A stretch of 64,000 bases of DNA, from contig NZ_PKMC01000002.1 in NCBI RefSeq assembly GCF_002849225.1, positions 310,001 to 374,000 on the forward strand, read 5' to 3'. Numbering within the stretch: position 1 is the first letter of the stretch; every line of letters begins with the position of its first letter. Below the pieces are notes generated by a model, which had not been told where the DNA came from, did no database searches, and worked only from the letters and a program-made list of their open reading frames with translations. This stretch comes from Actinomyces sp. UMB0138 (lineage in GTDB: Bacteria > Bacillota > Negativicutes > Veillonellales > Veillonellaceae). Made by a program: the position numbers and the translations under genes. Of the stretch, positions 33,673 to 42,504 are shown piece after piece.

Positions 33673-36426
33673 CTATTTAGATGATTTCTTCGCAGCTGTC
33701 TTCTTGGCTGCGGGTTTCTTTGCCGTCGTCTTCTTTGTTGCAGCCTTTTTCGTAGTGGTTTTCTTTGTTGTGGTTTTCTTGGCTGTGCTCCGCTTCGTGG
33801 TCTTCTTAGTTGCCTTCTTGCGCGGGCCCTTCGCCCTCTTGTCGGCAAGCAACTGGAAGGCCCGTTCCACCTCTAGGTGTTCTATGCTTTCGCCGCGCGG
33901 CACGGTCACATTCGTGGTGCCGTCAGTAATGTAGGGTCCGAAGCGGCCATCCTTGATAACTACTGGTTTTTCAGTGGCCGGATCGGTGCCTAGCTCGCGA
34001 AGGGGCGGTTTCGCTGCTCGCCTACCGCGCTGCTTAGGCTGGGAGTAGATCTTCAGTGCCTCTTCCAAGGTGATGGTGAACATCTGCTCTTCAGTCTCTA
34101 AGGAACGCGAATCTTTCCCCTTCTTCAGGTAGGGGCCGAAACGCCCATTCTGGGCGGTAATGACCTCGCCAGATTCCGGATCAGTGCCGACCTCACGGGG
34201 CAGAGACAGCAGCTGCAAGGCGTCCTCGAAAGTAATGTCCGCAAGGTTTTGAGTCTTCAGTAGCGAAGCAGTCTTGGGCTTAATCTTCTTCTTTCCAGTG
34301 CCCTGTTCCTCCTCGGGAATGACCTCGGTGACATAGGGGCCGAAACGCCCGTTCTTAGCCACGATAGTGCGCCCAGTGTTGGGGTATACGCCGAGTTCGC
34401 GGCCGTCGTCTGCGGCAGCAGCGTACAGTTCCTTTACCTTTTCGGGGCTCAGCTCGTCCGGAGCCACGTCGTCCGGGATGGAGGCGCGCTTGCCGTCCTT
34501 ATCTTCCAGGTAGGGGCCGAAACGCCCGACGCGTACCGCCACGCCCTCGCCCAGATCAATGGTGTTGACGGTGCGGGCATCAATGTCGCCCAGCGAGGAA
34601 ACAGCGTGCTTGAGGCCGGCGACCTCGCCAGATCCATCCGCTCCGAAGTAGAACTGTCCAAGCCATTGCTTGCGATCAGCATTGCCCGCGGCGATCTTGT
34701 CCAGGTCCTCCTCCAAAGAGGCAGTGAAGTCGTAGTCGACCAGATCAGGCAGGTTCTGTTCCAACAGGCGGGTGACCGAGAAGGCCAGCCAGGTGGGGAT
34801 TAGCGCCTGGCCGCGGTGTAGCACGTAGCCGCGATCTCCAATCACGCCAATGGTAGCGGCGTAGGTGGAGGGGCGGCCAATACCGCGTTCTTCCAGGGCT
34901 TTTACCAGGGACGCTTCCGTGTACCGCGGAGGCGGGGTAGTGGTGTGCTCGCGGTCCTCGTAGTCGACCTTCTTCACCTGCAACGTGTCGCCCTCGGAAA
35001 GCTTCGGCAAACGTACGTTTTCGCCAGCCGATTTGGCGTAGCGATCCTTGTCCCGGCCCTCTTCGTAAGCAGCCAAGAAGCCGCGGTCGGTAATGACCGT
35101 GCCGGAGGCCGAGAAAGTGGCTTTACCCTCGGAAGAGTCGGCCTGGATGCGCACGGTAGCTGTTTGCCCGCGAGCATCATTCATCTGCGAGGCCACAGTG
35201 CGCTTCCAGATCAGGTCGTAAAGACGCAATTCCGCACCGCTGATCTGCCCGGCCACCTGGTCTGGGGAACGGAAGTGGGCACCCGCTGGGCGGATAGCTT
35301 CGTGAGCCTCCTGCGCGCCCTTGGATTTGGTTGCGTAAAAGCGCGGCTTGGCGGGAATCGAGGTGGCTCCGTACAGCTCGCTGGCCTGTTTGCGGGCCGC
35401 AGCAATCGCCTGTGACGACAGCGCTGTGGAGTCAGTACGCATGTAGGTGATGAAACCGTTTTCGTACAAGGTCTGGGCAACCCGCATGGTCTGGCGCGAG
35501 GACATGCGCAGCTTGCGGGAAGCCTCCTGCTGCAACGTCGACGTGGTAAAGGGCGCCGCCGGCCTGCGCGTGTACGGCTTAGTGTCCAGTTTCTGGACCG
35601 TGTATGGGGACGTTTTTTCCAGTGCCTTGCCGAGGGCGGAAGCCTGCTCTGCCTGCAGTACGTGCACCTTGGCCAGCTGGGCCTTCTTTGTCAACTGGCC
35701 GTCGTCGCCAAAGTCGCGTCCAGTAGCCAGGCGATGGCCATCGAGTTCTACCAGCTTGGCTTCGAATTCGCCCTCGTCGTTCGCTAAAGTAGCAGCAATA
35801 TCCCAGTAGGTTGCGGGCACAAATTCGATGCGTTCGCGTTCGCGGTCTACAACCATGCGCGTCGCCACAGACTGAACGCGCCCAGCGGAAGAGCCAGCCT
35901 GGACCTTGCGCCACAGTAGCGGAGACACTTCGTAACCGTACAGGCGGTCGAGCACGCGGCGGGTCTCCTGAGCGTCCACCAGGTCAGTATCGAGCTCGCG
36001 GGTGTTGGCAAGAGCGTTGGAAATGGCATCCTTGGTGATTTCGTGGAACACCATGCGGTATACGGGAACCTTCGGCTTTAGCACCTGCAGTAGGTGCCAT
36101 GCGATCGCTTCACCTTCGCGGTCCTCATCTGTTGCCAGATAGAGTTCGTCGGCCTCTTTTAGAGCTTTGCGCAGCTGAGTAACCGTCTTCTTCTTGTCCG
36201 GGCTGACAACGTAATAGGGGTCGAAGCCGTCGTCTACGTCCACTGCGAACTTGCCGTAGGGGCCTTTCTTCATGTCGGCAGGTAGGTCGGAGGGTTTAGG
36301 CAGGTCGCGCACATGGCCGACTGATGCCAGCACATGAAAAGACGGTCCTAAGTAGCCAGCAATAGTTTTAGCTTTGGCTGGAGACTCGACTATTACTAGC
36401 TTCGAGTTCTTGTCTGCCTGCGACAC
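33673..36426 (-). CDS. topA: DNA topoisomerase I
   Basis: A type IA enzyme that relaxes negatively supercoiled DNA. The protein is 917 aa, typical of actinobacteria. The amino-terminal Toprim domain (VIVESPAKAKTI; DEDREGEAIAWH) is followed by the catalytic domain with the active-site Tyr in ENGFITYMRTDS. The carboxyl part lacks zinc fingers and instead carries repeated GRFGPYV/L-type units (at least four). It ends in a Lys/Thr/Ala-rich tail of about 50 residues, as in mycobacterial TopA. GTG 36426 is preceded by AAGGAGA. It is divergent from tmk, with a 323-bp gap. Confidence 0.97.
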   Translation of the reverse strand: MSQADKNSKLVIVESPAKAKTIAGYLGPSFHVLASVGHVRDLPKPSDLPADMKKGPYGKFAVDVDDGFDPYYVVSPDKKKTVTQLRKALKEADELYLATDEDREGEAIAWHLLQVLKPKVPVYRMVFHEITKDAISNALANTRELDTDLVDAQETRRVLDRLYGYEVSPLLWRKVQAGSSAGRVQSVATRMVVDRERERIEFVPATYWDIAATLANDEGEFEAKLVELDGHRLATGRDFGDDGQLTKKAQLAKVHVLQAEQASALGKALEKTSPYTVQKLDTKPYTRRPAAPFTTSTLQQEASRKLRMSSRQTMRVAQTLYENGFITYMRTDSTALSSQAIAAARKQASELYGATSIPAKPRFYATKSKGAQEAHEAIRPAGAHFRSPDQVAGQISGAELRLYDLIWKRTVASQMNDARGQTATVRIQADSSEGKATFSASGTVITDRGFLAAYEEGRDKDRYAKSAGENVRLPKLSEGDTLQVKKVDYEDREHTTTPPPRYTEASLVKALEERGIGRPSTYAATIGVIGDRGYVLHRGQALIPTWLAFSVTRLLEQNLPDLVDYDFTASLEEDLDKIAAGNADRKQWLGQFYFGADGSGEVAGLKHAVSSLGDIDARTVNTIDLGEGVAVRVGRFGPYLEDKDGKRASIPDDVAPDELSPEKVKELYAAAADDGRELGVYPNTGRTIVAKNGRFGPYVTEVIPEEEQGTGKKKIKPKTASLLKTQNLADITFEDALQLLSLPREVGTDPESGEVITAQNGRFGPYLKKGKDSRSLETEEQMFTITLEEALKIYSQPKQRGRRAAKPPLRELGTDPATEKPVVIKDGRFGPYITDGTTNVTVPRGESIEHLEVERAFQLLADKRAKGPRKKATKKTTKRSTAKKTTTKKTTTKKAATKKTTAKKPAAKKTAAKKSSK

Positions 36427-36749
36427 TGCTTCTCCTTATATATGCATTAAAGCCAACTGCCTGAACTGTACTATGTCCCCCTGTCACTTGAGCGAGTCGG
36501 CTTATCTGCCGGTTGTCGCGTAAAGGGCGGGTAATGGCCGGGGCGCTGCGGTCGTAATGCCCGATGAAACCGCAGATGAGGGGTTAGTTTGAGGGCGGTC
36601 TCCGCCCCGCCCTCAAAAACAATAATGAGTGGTGTAATTCACAAGCGATCTATCTGGTCTGTCCTCACCTTCTGGATGGTCACCTGTTTTTCTAGCGGGC
36701 ACCGGTGGGGATGCGGTGGCCGTCAGTGGGAACAGTTAGGCTAGAGGCC
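36427..36749. other. Divergent topA-tmk intergenic region with an inverted GAGGGCG pair
   Basis: No gene is supported in this 323-bp gap; it must contain the topA and tmk promoters. TTTGAGGGCGG (36588-36598) and CCGCCCTCAAA (36607-36617) form perfect 11-base arms around eight bases, followed by AACAATAATG. Because the flanking genes diverge, no transcript needs terminating here. Confidence 0.65.
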
Positions 36750-37445
36750 ATGACGGCTAATCTTGCGCAAAATGCTTCAGATGCCCCGCGGGGGCTCTTT
36801 ATTACCTTTGAGGGCGGCGAAGCTGCCGGCAAATCCACCCAGGTACGGCTGTTGCAGAAAGCGTGTATTGAAGCCGGATTGCAGGTGTTAGTTACGTTCG
36901 AACCGGGCGACAGCGCCCTCGGCAAAGAATTGCGCCGGCAGGTGATGAACGGGCCGCAGGATGTAGATCCGCGCACTGAGGCGCTGCTGTACGCCGCCGA
37001 CCGTGCCTATCACGTGGCCACCAAGATTAGGCCGGCGCTGCAGGCGGGCAAAGTCGTTATTTGTGATCGGTACATCGATTCTTCGGTAGCCTATCAAGGA
37101 ATGGGCCGCGATCTGGGGGAACAAGAGATTAGACAGCTAAGCGAATGGGCTACGGACGGCCTAAATCCAGACATCACCGTCCTTCTTGACTTAGATCTAG
37201 ACACCGCCGCCCACCGCTTAGCTGAACGCGGTATGGGCCAGGACCGGATCGAGGGCGCGGGGCGAGCCTTTCACAAACAGGTACGTGCCGCTTTCCTAAA
37301 TATGGCCCAGGAATCGAACGGGCGGATCTGCCGCATTGACGGATCTAAAACGGTAGAAGAAGTAAAAGAGGACATCTTTAGCGTCCTCGAGCAGTTGCCG
37401 TGGTTTGTCCAGCGAGGCATTGAGCTACCGCGGGAGGCGAAGTAG
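36750..37445 (+). CDS. tmk: Thymidylate kinase
   Basis: This enzyme phosphorylates dTMP to dTDP. The protein is 231 aa from ATG 36750 (MTANLAQNAS...). The P-loop reads FEGGEAAGKSTQ, the DRY motif is in CDRYIDSSVAYQG, and the LID region near residues 155-170 has AERGMGQDRIEG. A short upstream extension is in frame but lacks a ribosome-binding site; ATG 36750 has TAGAGG. The stop overlaps the holB start, the usual tmk-holB pairing. Confidence 0.95.
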   Translation: MTANLAQNASDAPRGLFITFEGGEAAGKSTQVRLLQKACIEAGLQVLVTFEPGDSALGKELRRQVMNGPQDVDPRTEALLYAADRAYHVATKIRPALQAGKVVICDRYIDSSVAYQGMGRDLGEQEIRQLSEWATDGLNPDITVLLDLDLDTAAHRLAERGMGQDRIEGAGRAFHKQVRAAFLNMAQESNGRICRIDGSKTVEEVKEDIFSVLEQLPWFVQRGIELPREAK

Positions 37446-38650
37446 TGAGCGTTTGGGATCAGCTCGTCGGCCAAGAACAGCAGGTGCAGGTATTGCAGAA
37501 GGCTGCTTCTGCTGCCAGGCAAATTGTGTGTCAGCGGGGCAGTGGAAACGATGATACGGGCAGGCAGATGTCGCACGCCTGGCTTATTACAGGGCCTCCG
37601 GGGTCTGGGCGCTCACTGGCTGCAAAAGCCTTCGCAGCGTCGCTGCAATGCGAGGGTGAAACGGTGGGGTGCGGAAAGTGTCAGGGGTGTACCCAAACTA
37701 TGGGGGGCACTCATCCGGACGTGCGCTACCTTCGCACCGAGAAAGTAGTTATTTCTATCGAGGAGGCGCGCCAACTTATAGGGGTGGCAGCGCAAGCGCC
37801 CTCGCAGGGAAAGTGGCGCGTTATCGTTGTCGAGGACGCAGACCGCATGGTAGAGCGCACCTCGAATGTGCTGCTGAAAGCTATTGAAGAGCCGCCGCCG
37901 CATACGGTGTGGTTGCTGTGCGCGCCCAGTCCCGAGGACATGATCACCACGATCCGCTCCCGTTGTAGGGCACTCAACCTGCGGGTGCCGCCGGTGCGGG
38001 CGGTGGCCGAGCTGATCGTTGCTCGCGACGGGGTAGACCCGCAGGTGGCAATGTCCGCAGCTCGTGCCGCCCAGTCCCATATTGGCTTGGCGAAGTATCT
38101 AGCTACTGATCCGCAGGCGCGCGAACAGAGGCGCAAAACCCTGCTGCGCCCCGCACAGGTACGTTCGGTAGCCGACGCGGTGTTTGCTGCCGGGCAGATG
38201 GTGGACCTAGCGAAGGCCGAGGCCGAACGCATTACTGCTACAAAGGATGCGGCAGAGCTAGGAGAGTTGAAAAGGGCGCTGGGGTTGGATGCCGACGCGA
38301 AGGTTCCGCCAGCGCTGCGGGCGCAGGTGCGGCAGTTGGAAGAGGAACAAAAACGGCGTGCCACCCGCGCCTTGCGCGACCAGCTCGATCGGGCCATGAC
38401 GGATCTAATGTCGCTATACCGGGACGTGTACGCCCGCCAGGTAGGAGCCGATGTCGATTTTGTAAACGACGATATGGTAGAGGTGATTTCTGACCTGGCT
38501 TCTCAGATGGATACTGCGGCTACGATAGCCAAGATGGATGCAATTGAAGTGGCCCGCCGTCGGCTCGCGCACAATGTCACACCCGTGGTAGCAATAGAAG
38601 CGATGTGTGTAGCATTGAGGCCGCACGCCCAGCCAACCCCTTGGGAGTAA
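37445..38650 (+). CDS. holB: DNA polymerase III subunit delta'
   Basis: A clamp-loader subunit of the replicative polymerase. The protein is 401 aa from GTG 37445, which overlaps the tmk TAG. The AAA+ fold has a Walker A-like GPPGSGRSLAA (degenerate, as usual for delta'). A Cys4 zinc site lies in CEGETVGCGKCQGC, an SRC-type motif in IRSRCRALNLR, and Walker B-like IVVEDADRM. The extended carboxyl collar domain is normal in actinobacteria. The next gene follows after four bases. Confidence 0.93.
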   Translation: MSVWDQLVGQEQQVQVLQKAASAARQIVCQRGSGNDDTGRQMSHAWLITGPPGSGRSLAAKAFAASLQCEGETVGCGKCQGCTQTMGGTHPDVRYLRTEKVVISIEEARQLIGVAAQAPSQGKWRVIVVEDADRMVERTSNVLLKAIEEPPPHTVWLLCAPSPEDMITTIRSRCRALNLRVPPVRAVAELIVARDGVDPQVAMSAARAAQSHIGLAKYLATDPQAREQRRKTLLRPAQVRSVADAVFAAGQMVDLAKAEAERITATKDAAELGELKRALGLDADAKVPPALRAQVRQLEEEQKRRATRALRDQLDRAMTDLMSLYRDVYARQVGADVDFVNDDMVEVISDLASQMDTAATIAKMDAIEVARRRLAHNVTPVVAIEAMCVALRPHAQPTPWE

Positions 38651-38654
38651 TTGA

Positions 38655-40220
38655 ATGGTGAAACGGACTGGCAGAATCCTGGCCGCAAGCTTTGCTTTAG
38701 TGACGCTCTTAGCTGGGTGCTCAATGGGGCAAAGTAACCAGCCCTCGCGGCAGGAACGGGAAGACCATAAGCAGAGCGCGCCCTCGCCGCAGCTGCAAAA
38801 GTTCTACGACCAACGGGTGAAGTGGGGCAAGTGTGATCCGAAGGTTTCCTCTGACAAGAATCTACAGTGCGGCACTATAGAGGTACCCCTGGACTATTCC
38901 AAGCCTGCCGGGCGCACAATCAAATTGCAGATGGCTAGGCAGAAGGCTGCTGGCAACAATCCCAAGGGTTCCCTGTTTACTAATCCGGGCGGGCCCGGCC
39001 AGTCTGGCATTGAATCTTTGTCGGGGCTAGTTAGCGGTGCCATCGGCTCAGACGTGCAGAAGGCCTACGACTTGGTTAGCTTCGACCCTAGGGGCGTGGG
39101 CGCGTCGGCACCTATCGTGTGCAGCTCGGATGAGCAGAAGGATACTTGGCGCAGCATGGATTCTACTGGGGATGCGGGAACTGACATCAAACAGGTGCGC
39201 GAACAGGCCGCCCAGTTTGGGCAGCAGTGCCTGGACAAGGATGCGGAGCTGACGAAAAACCTAGACACTGTCTCTGCCGCGAAAGACATGGACGTGATGC
39301 GTGCCGCCGTGGGCGACGACAAGCTCACCTACGTTGGCTATTCGTATGGCACCCTACTGGGATCTACCTACGTCAACCATTTCCCGAAACAGTCGGGTCG
39401 AATCGTGCTAGATGGCGTGGTAGATCCGAAGGCTGACATGTTTGATCTTTCTCTTGGGCAGGCGGAGCATTTCCAAAAGTCGCTCGCTAAGTTTGCTGAC
39501 GAGTGCAAGGAGTTTGCTAACTGTCCATTAAAATCGAAGACCAAGGAAGGGCGTCTAAAAGACATCGATAAGTTCTTGAAGTCGCTGGCAGGAAACCCGC
39601 TGCGGACCTCGAATTCGAACCGTCCGCTCACTCAGTCCCTAGCTACCGAAGGCACTGTTGCGCCCCTTTACAATTACGAATCGTGGCCGACGCTGGTGGA
39701 CGCCCTCGCCAGGGCTATTAGGCTGCACGACGGCACGCAGTTGCTGTACTTGGCTGATTTTTATGCGTCTAGGAATTCCGACGGCACTTACTCTGACAAT
39801 TCCTTCGATGCTATGAGCGTCATCAACCAGTTGGATTACCCGGTGGTGGGCGACGCTAAGACGTGGGCTCAGCAAGATGCGCAGCTCGACAAGGTGGCAC
39901 CAGTGATTGGCAGCACCTTCAAATATGGGCCTCAGGGCGCACAGGCGTCGCCGATCAAGCCTAAGCCTGCGGACGATCCCACGTTCAAAGATGCTCCTAA
40001 AGTAGTAATCGTGGGCAACAAGAACGATCCGGCCACCCCGTATAAGTTTGCGCAGTCGCTGCATAGGCAGATCCCAGGGTCTTCGTTGGTTACTCTCGAT
40101 TCTTGGAATCATTGCGGCTACACGGGCATTTCGAAGTGCGTCAACAAGGCGGTCGAGGCGTATCTACTGCAAGGCGAGCAGCCGGCGAGCGAAGTCAGCT
40201 GCAAGCTAGATGAGCGATAG
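38655..40220 (+). CDS. Secreted alpha/beta-hydrolase lipoprotein, tripeptidyl-aminopeptidase type
   Basis: A 521-aa exported peptidase. The signal peptide ends in the lipobox LLAGC (Cys22), so it is probably lipid-anchored. The catalytic domain has the oxyanion stretch NPGGPGQSGIES, the SFDPRGVGAS motif and nucleophile elbow GYSYGTLLG (Ser near 229). The acid and His follow in VGNKNDPATP and DSWNHCGYTG at the carboxyl end (TAP-like domain). Streptomyces Tap/SlpD-type enzymes release amino-terminal tripeptides from exported proteins or peptides. A tRNA gene follows. Confidence 0.92.
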   Translation: MVKRTGRILAASFALVTLLAGCSMGQSNQPSRQEREDHKQSAPSPQLQKFYDQRVKWGKCDPKVSSDKNLQCGTIEVPLDYSKPAGRTIKLQMARQKAAGNNPKGSLFTNPGGPGQSGIESLSGLVSGAIGSDVQKAYDLVSFDPRGVGASAPIVCSSDEQKDTWRSMDSTGDAGTDIKQVREQAAQFGQQCLDKDAELTKNLDTVSAAKDMDVMRAAVGDDKLTYVGYSYGTLLGSTYVNHFPKQSGRIVLDGVVDPKADMFDLSLGQAEHFQKSLAKFADECKEFANCPLKSKTKEGRLKDIDKFLKSLAGNPLRTSNSNRPLTQSLATEGTVAPLYNYESWPTLVDALARAIRLHDGTQLLYLADFYASRNSDGTYSDNSFDAMSVINQLDYPVVGDAKTWAQQDAQLDKVAPVIGSTFKYGPQGAQASPIKPKPADDPTFKDAPKVVIVGNKNDPATPYKFAQSLHRQIPGSSLVTLDSWNHCGYTGISKCVNKAVEAYLLQGEQPASEVSCKLDER

Positions 40221-40275
40221 CGGCCACATTGGTTTGATTTGCAGGTGAAAGCTTAGGTAAGCTTTTTCCTGCTGC

Positions 40276-40348
40276 GCCACCTTAGCTCAGTCGGTAGAGC
40301 GATTCACTCGTAATGAATAGGTCGCGGGTTCGATTCCCGCAGGTGGCT
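40276..40348 (+). tRNA. tRNA-Thr (anticodon CGT)
   Basis: Acceptor arms GCCACCT/AGGTGGC, D arm TAGCTCAGTCGGTAGAGC, anticodon stem ATTCA/TGAAT with loop CTCGTAA, and T arm GCGGGTTCGATTCCCGC. The discriminator is T, and CCA follows at 40349-40351, so the CCA end is encoded. Confidence 0.96.
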
Positions 40349-40351
40349 CCA

Positions 40352-40661
40352 CTTTTACGGCGGCTTTGATATGCCGGCGTCTGCGTTAGCGGGTGTGCCC
40401 AAGGGGCAATTTCAATGCTCGCCATTTGGTCTTCTACGTCTGTGCTGACGGTCTCCGTGGGTACTTCGAGGCGTCCATCGTTGTGCCCTAGATAAAAGTT
40501 GGGCTGCAAGCAGCAGTTTCAAACGCGGCTCATAATGAGCAGATAGCCTGACTTGGCGCACTACCGGGAAAACAATTACTGCACTTGAAAGTTAAAGAAC
40601 ACTAATTGATGTGCAAAAAAACACCGACGTAGGGTGGCTTACCATTTGGTAGGTTGAAGGT
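40352..40661. other. 310-bp gap after tRNA-Thr
   Basis: I see no supported gene. A leftward frame runs through the tRNA and is rejected. No copy of the tRNA 3' end or integrase fragment was found. The last 100 bases are AT-rich and should contain the promoter of the metalloprotease gene. Confidence 0.4.
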
Positions 40662-41270
40662 GTGAAAACTTTTAGCGCAAAAAAGAAATTGACCGCTTCC
40701 ATGTTCACCCTAGGTTTGGTTGCTGCTGGTTTGTCGGTGGCAGCTCCTGCGCAGGCTGCTCAGCTGCCCATGACTCCCGCAACTTGCAACGTCCTGCACA
40801 GGGAAGTGAAACAGGGCAAAACTAGTTTCTCAAATATGGACCGGATTCTGTACGGAAGCAAGCAGACCGTTTACAACAACACAATGGAGTTGTACTCGCA
40901 GAGCGCCTACAATGACGCTATCAAAAAGGGTGCCCAGATGTGGGAACAGGCTACTGGGGGCAAACTGAAGTTCAAGATGGTATCGGCTCCGACTCCTCGT
41001 TCGGTCACTATTGTTGACGAACACTGGAGGGAAGGGTCCGCCCTCGGGTATGGGGGGCGGGACAGCAAGCGGATCCGCCTGATGATCGACCGTACTCCTG
41101 CTGCAAGCCAGCCGATGGTCGTGGCCCACGAAATTGGGCATGTCATAGGCCTTGAGCACACCTGCCGCGGCGATCTTATGGGTGCCGGCTCCGTTATGGG
41201 AACCAAGATTACTGATACTGACGTTGCGCTTGCGTATGCAGCAATCAAAGCTCAGGGCGGAGACAAGTAG
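40662..41270 (+). CDS. Secreted zinc metalloprotease (metzincin motif)
   Basis: A 202-aa exported protease. The signal peptide covers about residues 1-33 (KKKLTASMFTLGLVAAGLSVAAPAQA, cleaved after AQA). The zinc motif HEIGHVIGLEH (about 148-158) has all three His ligands, followed by a GSVMG Met-turn-like segment about 15 residues later. This resembles small snapalysin-like or matrixin-type bacterial enzymes, although snapalysins use Asp as third ligand. Start GTG 40662 with GAAGG upstream. A strong terminator follows at 41317-41361. Substrates are unknown; host-protein degradation is possible. Confidence 0.88.
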   Translation: MKTFSAKKKLTASMFTLGLVAAGLSVAAPAQAAQLPMTPATCNVLHREVKQGKTSFSNMDRILYGSKQTVYNNTMELYSQSAYNDAIKKGAQMWEQATGGKLKFKMVSAPTPRSVTIVDEHWREGSALGYGGRDSKRIRLMIDRTPAASQPMVVAHEIGHVIGLEHTCRGDLMGAGSVMGTKITDTDVALAYAAIKAQGGDK

Positions 41271-41316
41271 CACTTCTCTGTACATAGTAGACAGTTCGGC
41301 TGCTACGCATGGGCTT

Positions 41317-41361
41317 AAGGCTTTAGGGGAGGAACGCACCGCGTCCCTCCCCTAAAGCCTT
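41317..41361 (+). terminator. Strong terminator after the metalloprotease gene
   Basis: AAGGCTTTAGGGGAGG pairs perfectly (16 bp) with CCTCCCCTAAAGCCTT around a 13-base loop, followed by TCTAGT. The stem is symmetric, so it could act in both directions. Just beyond, AGTGAAATGTA occurs twice (41405 and 41451). Confidence 0.88.
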
Positions 41362-41556
41362 TCTAGTCCCCGAGCCCACCCTCGCCGTCTACCCAATGCG
41401 CGGTAGTGAAATGTACAAGGTGCCAAGTGCCCATGTGAGGCGTGCCGGGGAGTGAAATGTAAGTAGAGAGTTGAACTCTAGCCATTCCCCAGTGGCTGCC
41501 ATGTGTGGACCGAAAAGGTCCGGGGTGCATTCGCTGTAGCGGCTACCAACTAAAAA

Positions 41557-42015
41557 CTAATCAACCAATTCGGTGGTCCAATTCAGTTCCTGCAGTTGCA
41601 AATCCAGGTGGCGGTATTCTTTAGCGGCGTCATCGGCACGATCGCGCAACTGCGAAACCGGGTAGGCGGGCATGAATTTTACTTCCATACGAGTGAAACG
41701 ATCCTGTCGCGCTGCTGCCTTGTCTGCCAAATTGGAGAAGAAAATATGCCTGCGCTGGGCGTTGTCGCGGGCCGCAATCGCATCCGAAATAGTCTGCTCC
41801 CCGGAAAAAGTAGTGGCCGAGTTAGTCCTGTTGATGCGCATAATCAAATTTTGCAGCTTCTGGTGCAGCGCCTCGGCCTGCTCGATCAGCTGAGCCGGAT
41901 CCTCGGCTGGGTCTTCGCCCTCTTGCACCCTAATGACGTTCTGGGCGCGCTGGCTCAGGTGCGTCAGGCGAGCCTGAATCTGGGCCCTCTCGGATAAAGC
42001 TTCAGCAAGTTTCAT
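41557..42015 (-). CDS. DIP1984-family protein
   Basis: A 152-aa helical protein. It starts MKLAEALSERAQIQARL and contains the family hallmarks VQEGEDPAEDP and IMRINRTN, and ends LQELNWTTELVD. Homologues occur widely in actinobacteria; the function is unknown, and predicted coiled coils suggest an oligomer. ATG 42015 is preceded by GGAGGAAAAC. The frame is open further upstream through a repeated hairpin, but that part is non-coding. Confidence 0.85.
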   Translation of the reverse strand: MKLAEALSERAQIQARLTHLSQRAQNVIRVQEGEDPAEDPAQLIEQAEALHQKLQNLIMRINRTNSATTFSGEQTISDAIAARDNAQRRHIFFSNLADKAAARQDRFTRMEVKFMPAYPVSQLRDRADDAAKEYRHLDLQLQELNWTTELVD

Positions 42016-42089
42016 GTTTTCCTCCCCGGCCATACTAACTTGTATTTCAGGCGCCATGTTCGGCCTCATAAAGACAAAAGGGGTGAACA

Positions 42090-42251
42090 AAACAGTAGCG
42101 GGACGGCCTTGCCGTCCCGCTACTGCGTTCCCCATCTCAGAAAAGAATATGAAGTTGTTCCCCATCTAGAAGTAAGTTTCTAGCTCCTTGTGGCTACCAC
42201 TATAGGTAGTCAACCTTGGGATACCAGCAAACTAACCTTGGAATTTCCTGG
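42090..42251 (-). repeat. Tandem hairpin unit 1 (possible small RNA with terminator)
   Basis: On the minus strand the unit begins AGGAAATTCCAAGGTTAG (right end) and ends in a perfect 15-bp hairpin (arms 42093-42107 and 42111-42125, loop of three) followed by TTTTGTT, a good Rho-independent terminator. Fifty-six bases (42091-42146) are identical to 42321-42376. The right end is similar between units and the middle has diverged. It lies 75 bp upstream of the DIP1984-family gene. Two AGATGGGGAAC copies occur inside. Confidence 0.6.
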
Positions 42252-42319
42252 CAATTGCGTTGAGTTGGTGTGAAGGCGGCAGCCTGTCCCTAGCGCTATC
42301 GAAAGTAGCCGGGCTGAAA

Positions 42320-42478
42320 GAACAGTAGCGGGACGGCCTTGCCGTCCCGCTACTGCGTTCCCCATCTCAGAAAAGATATTCTGTGTTATCCCCATTGGAG
42401 GCTTCATCAGCCTCACAACACATACTGTAAAGATCCATTCTGAACACACCGTTAAGCAAACCTTAGAATTTCCTAAGG
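42320..42478 (-). repeat. Tandem hairpin unit 2 (possible small RNA with terminator)
   Basis: Second copy of the unit above, of nearly equal length. On the minus strand it begins AGGAAATTCTAAGGTTTG, contains a GAGGCTGATGAAGCCTC hairpin in the divergent middle, and ends with the same 15-bp-stem hairpin (arms 42323-42337 and 42341-42355), then TTCTTTC. It starts 27 bp downstream of the yhdH-like gene and may also end that transcript. No protein-coding gene is supported in 42016-42504. Confidence 0.6.
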
Positions 42479-42504
42479 AAAGCTAAATTGGCCGGTCGAA
42501 GAGG

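Noticed and set aside
33704..33934. Hydrophobic plus-strand protein antisense to the topA tail
   Set aside because: It is the complement of the Lys/Thr/Ala repeat codons (AAG read as CTT), which always gives a Phe/Val-rich shadow.
40282..40509. Leftward protein at tRNA-Thr, or an integrated element using the tRNA as attachment site
   Set aside because: The frame includes the tRNA itself, and no integrase, no duplicated tRNA end and no flanking repeat was found.
41405..41461. AGTGAAATGTA direct repeats as a CRISPR or regulatory array
   Set aside because: Only two 11-base copies 46 bp apart, with no further units and no cas genes; noted but not interpretable.
42016..42165. Amino-terminal extension of the DIP1984-family protein
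   Set aside because: It would translate the repeated terminator hairpin; ATG 42015 has a good ribosome-binding site and the family amino end.
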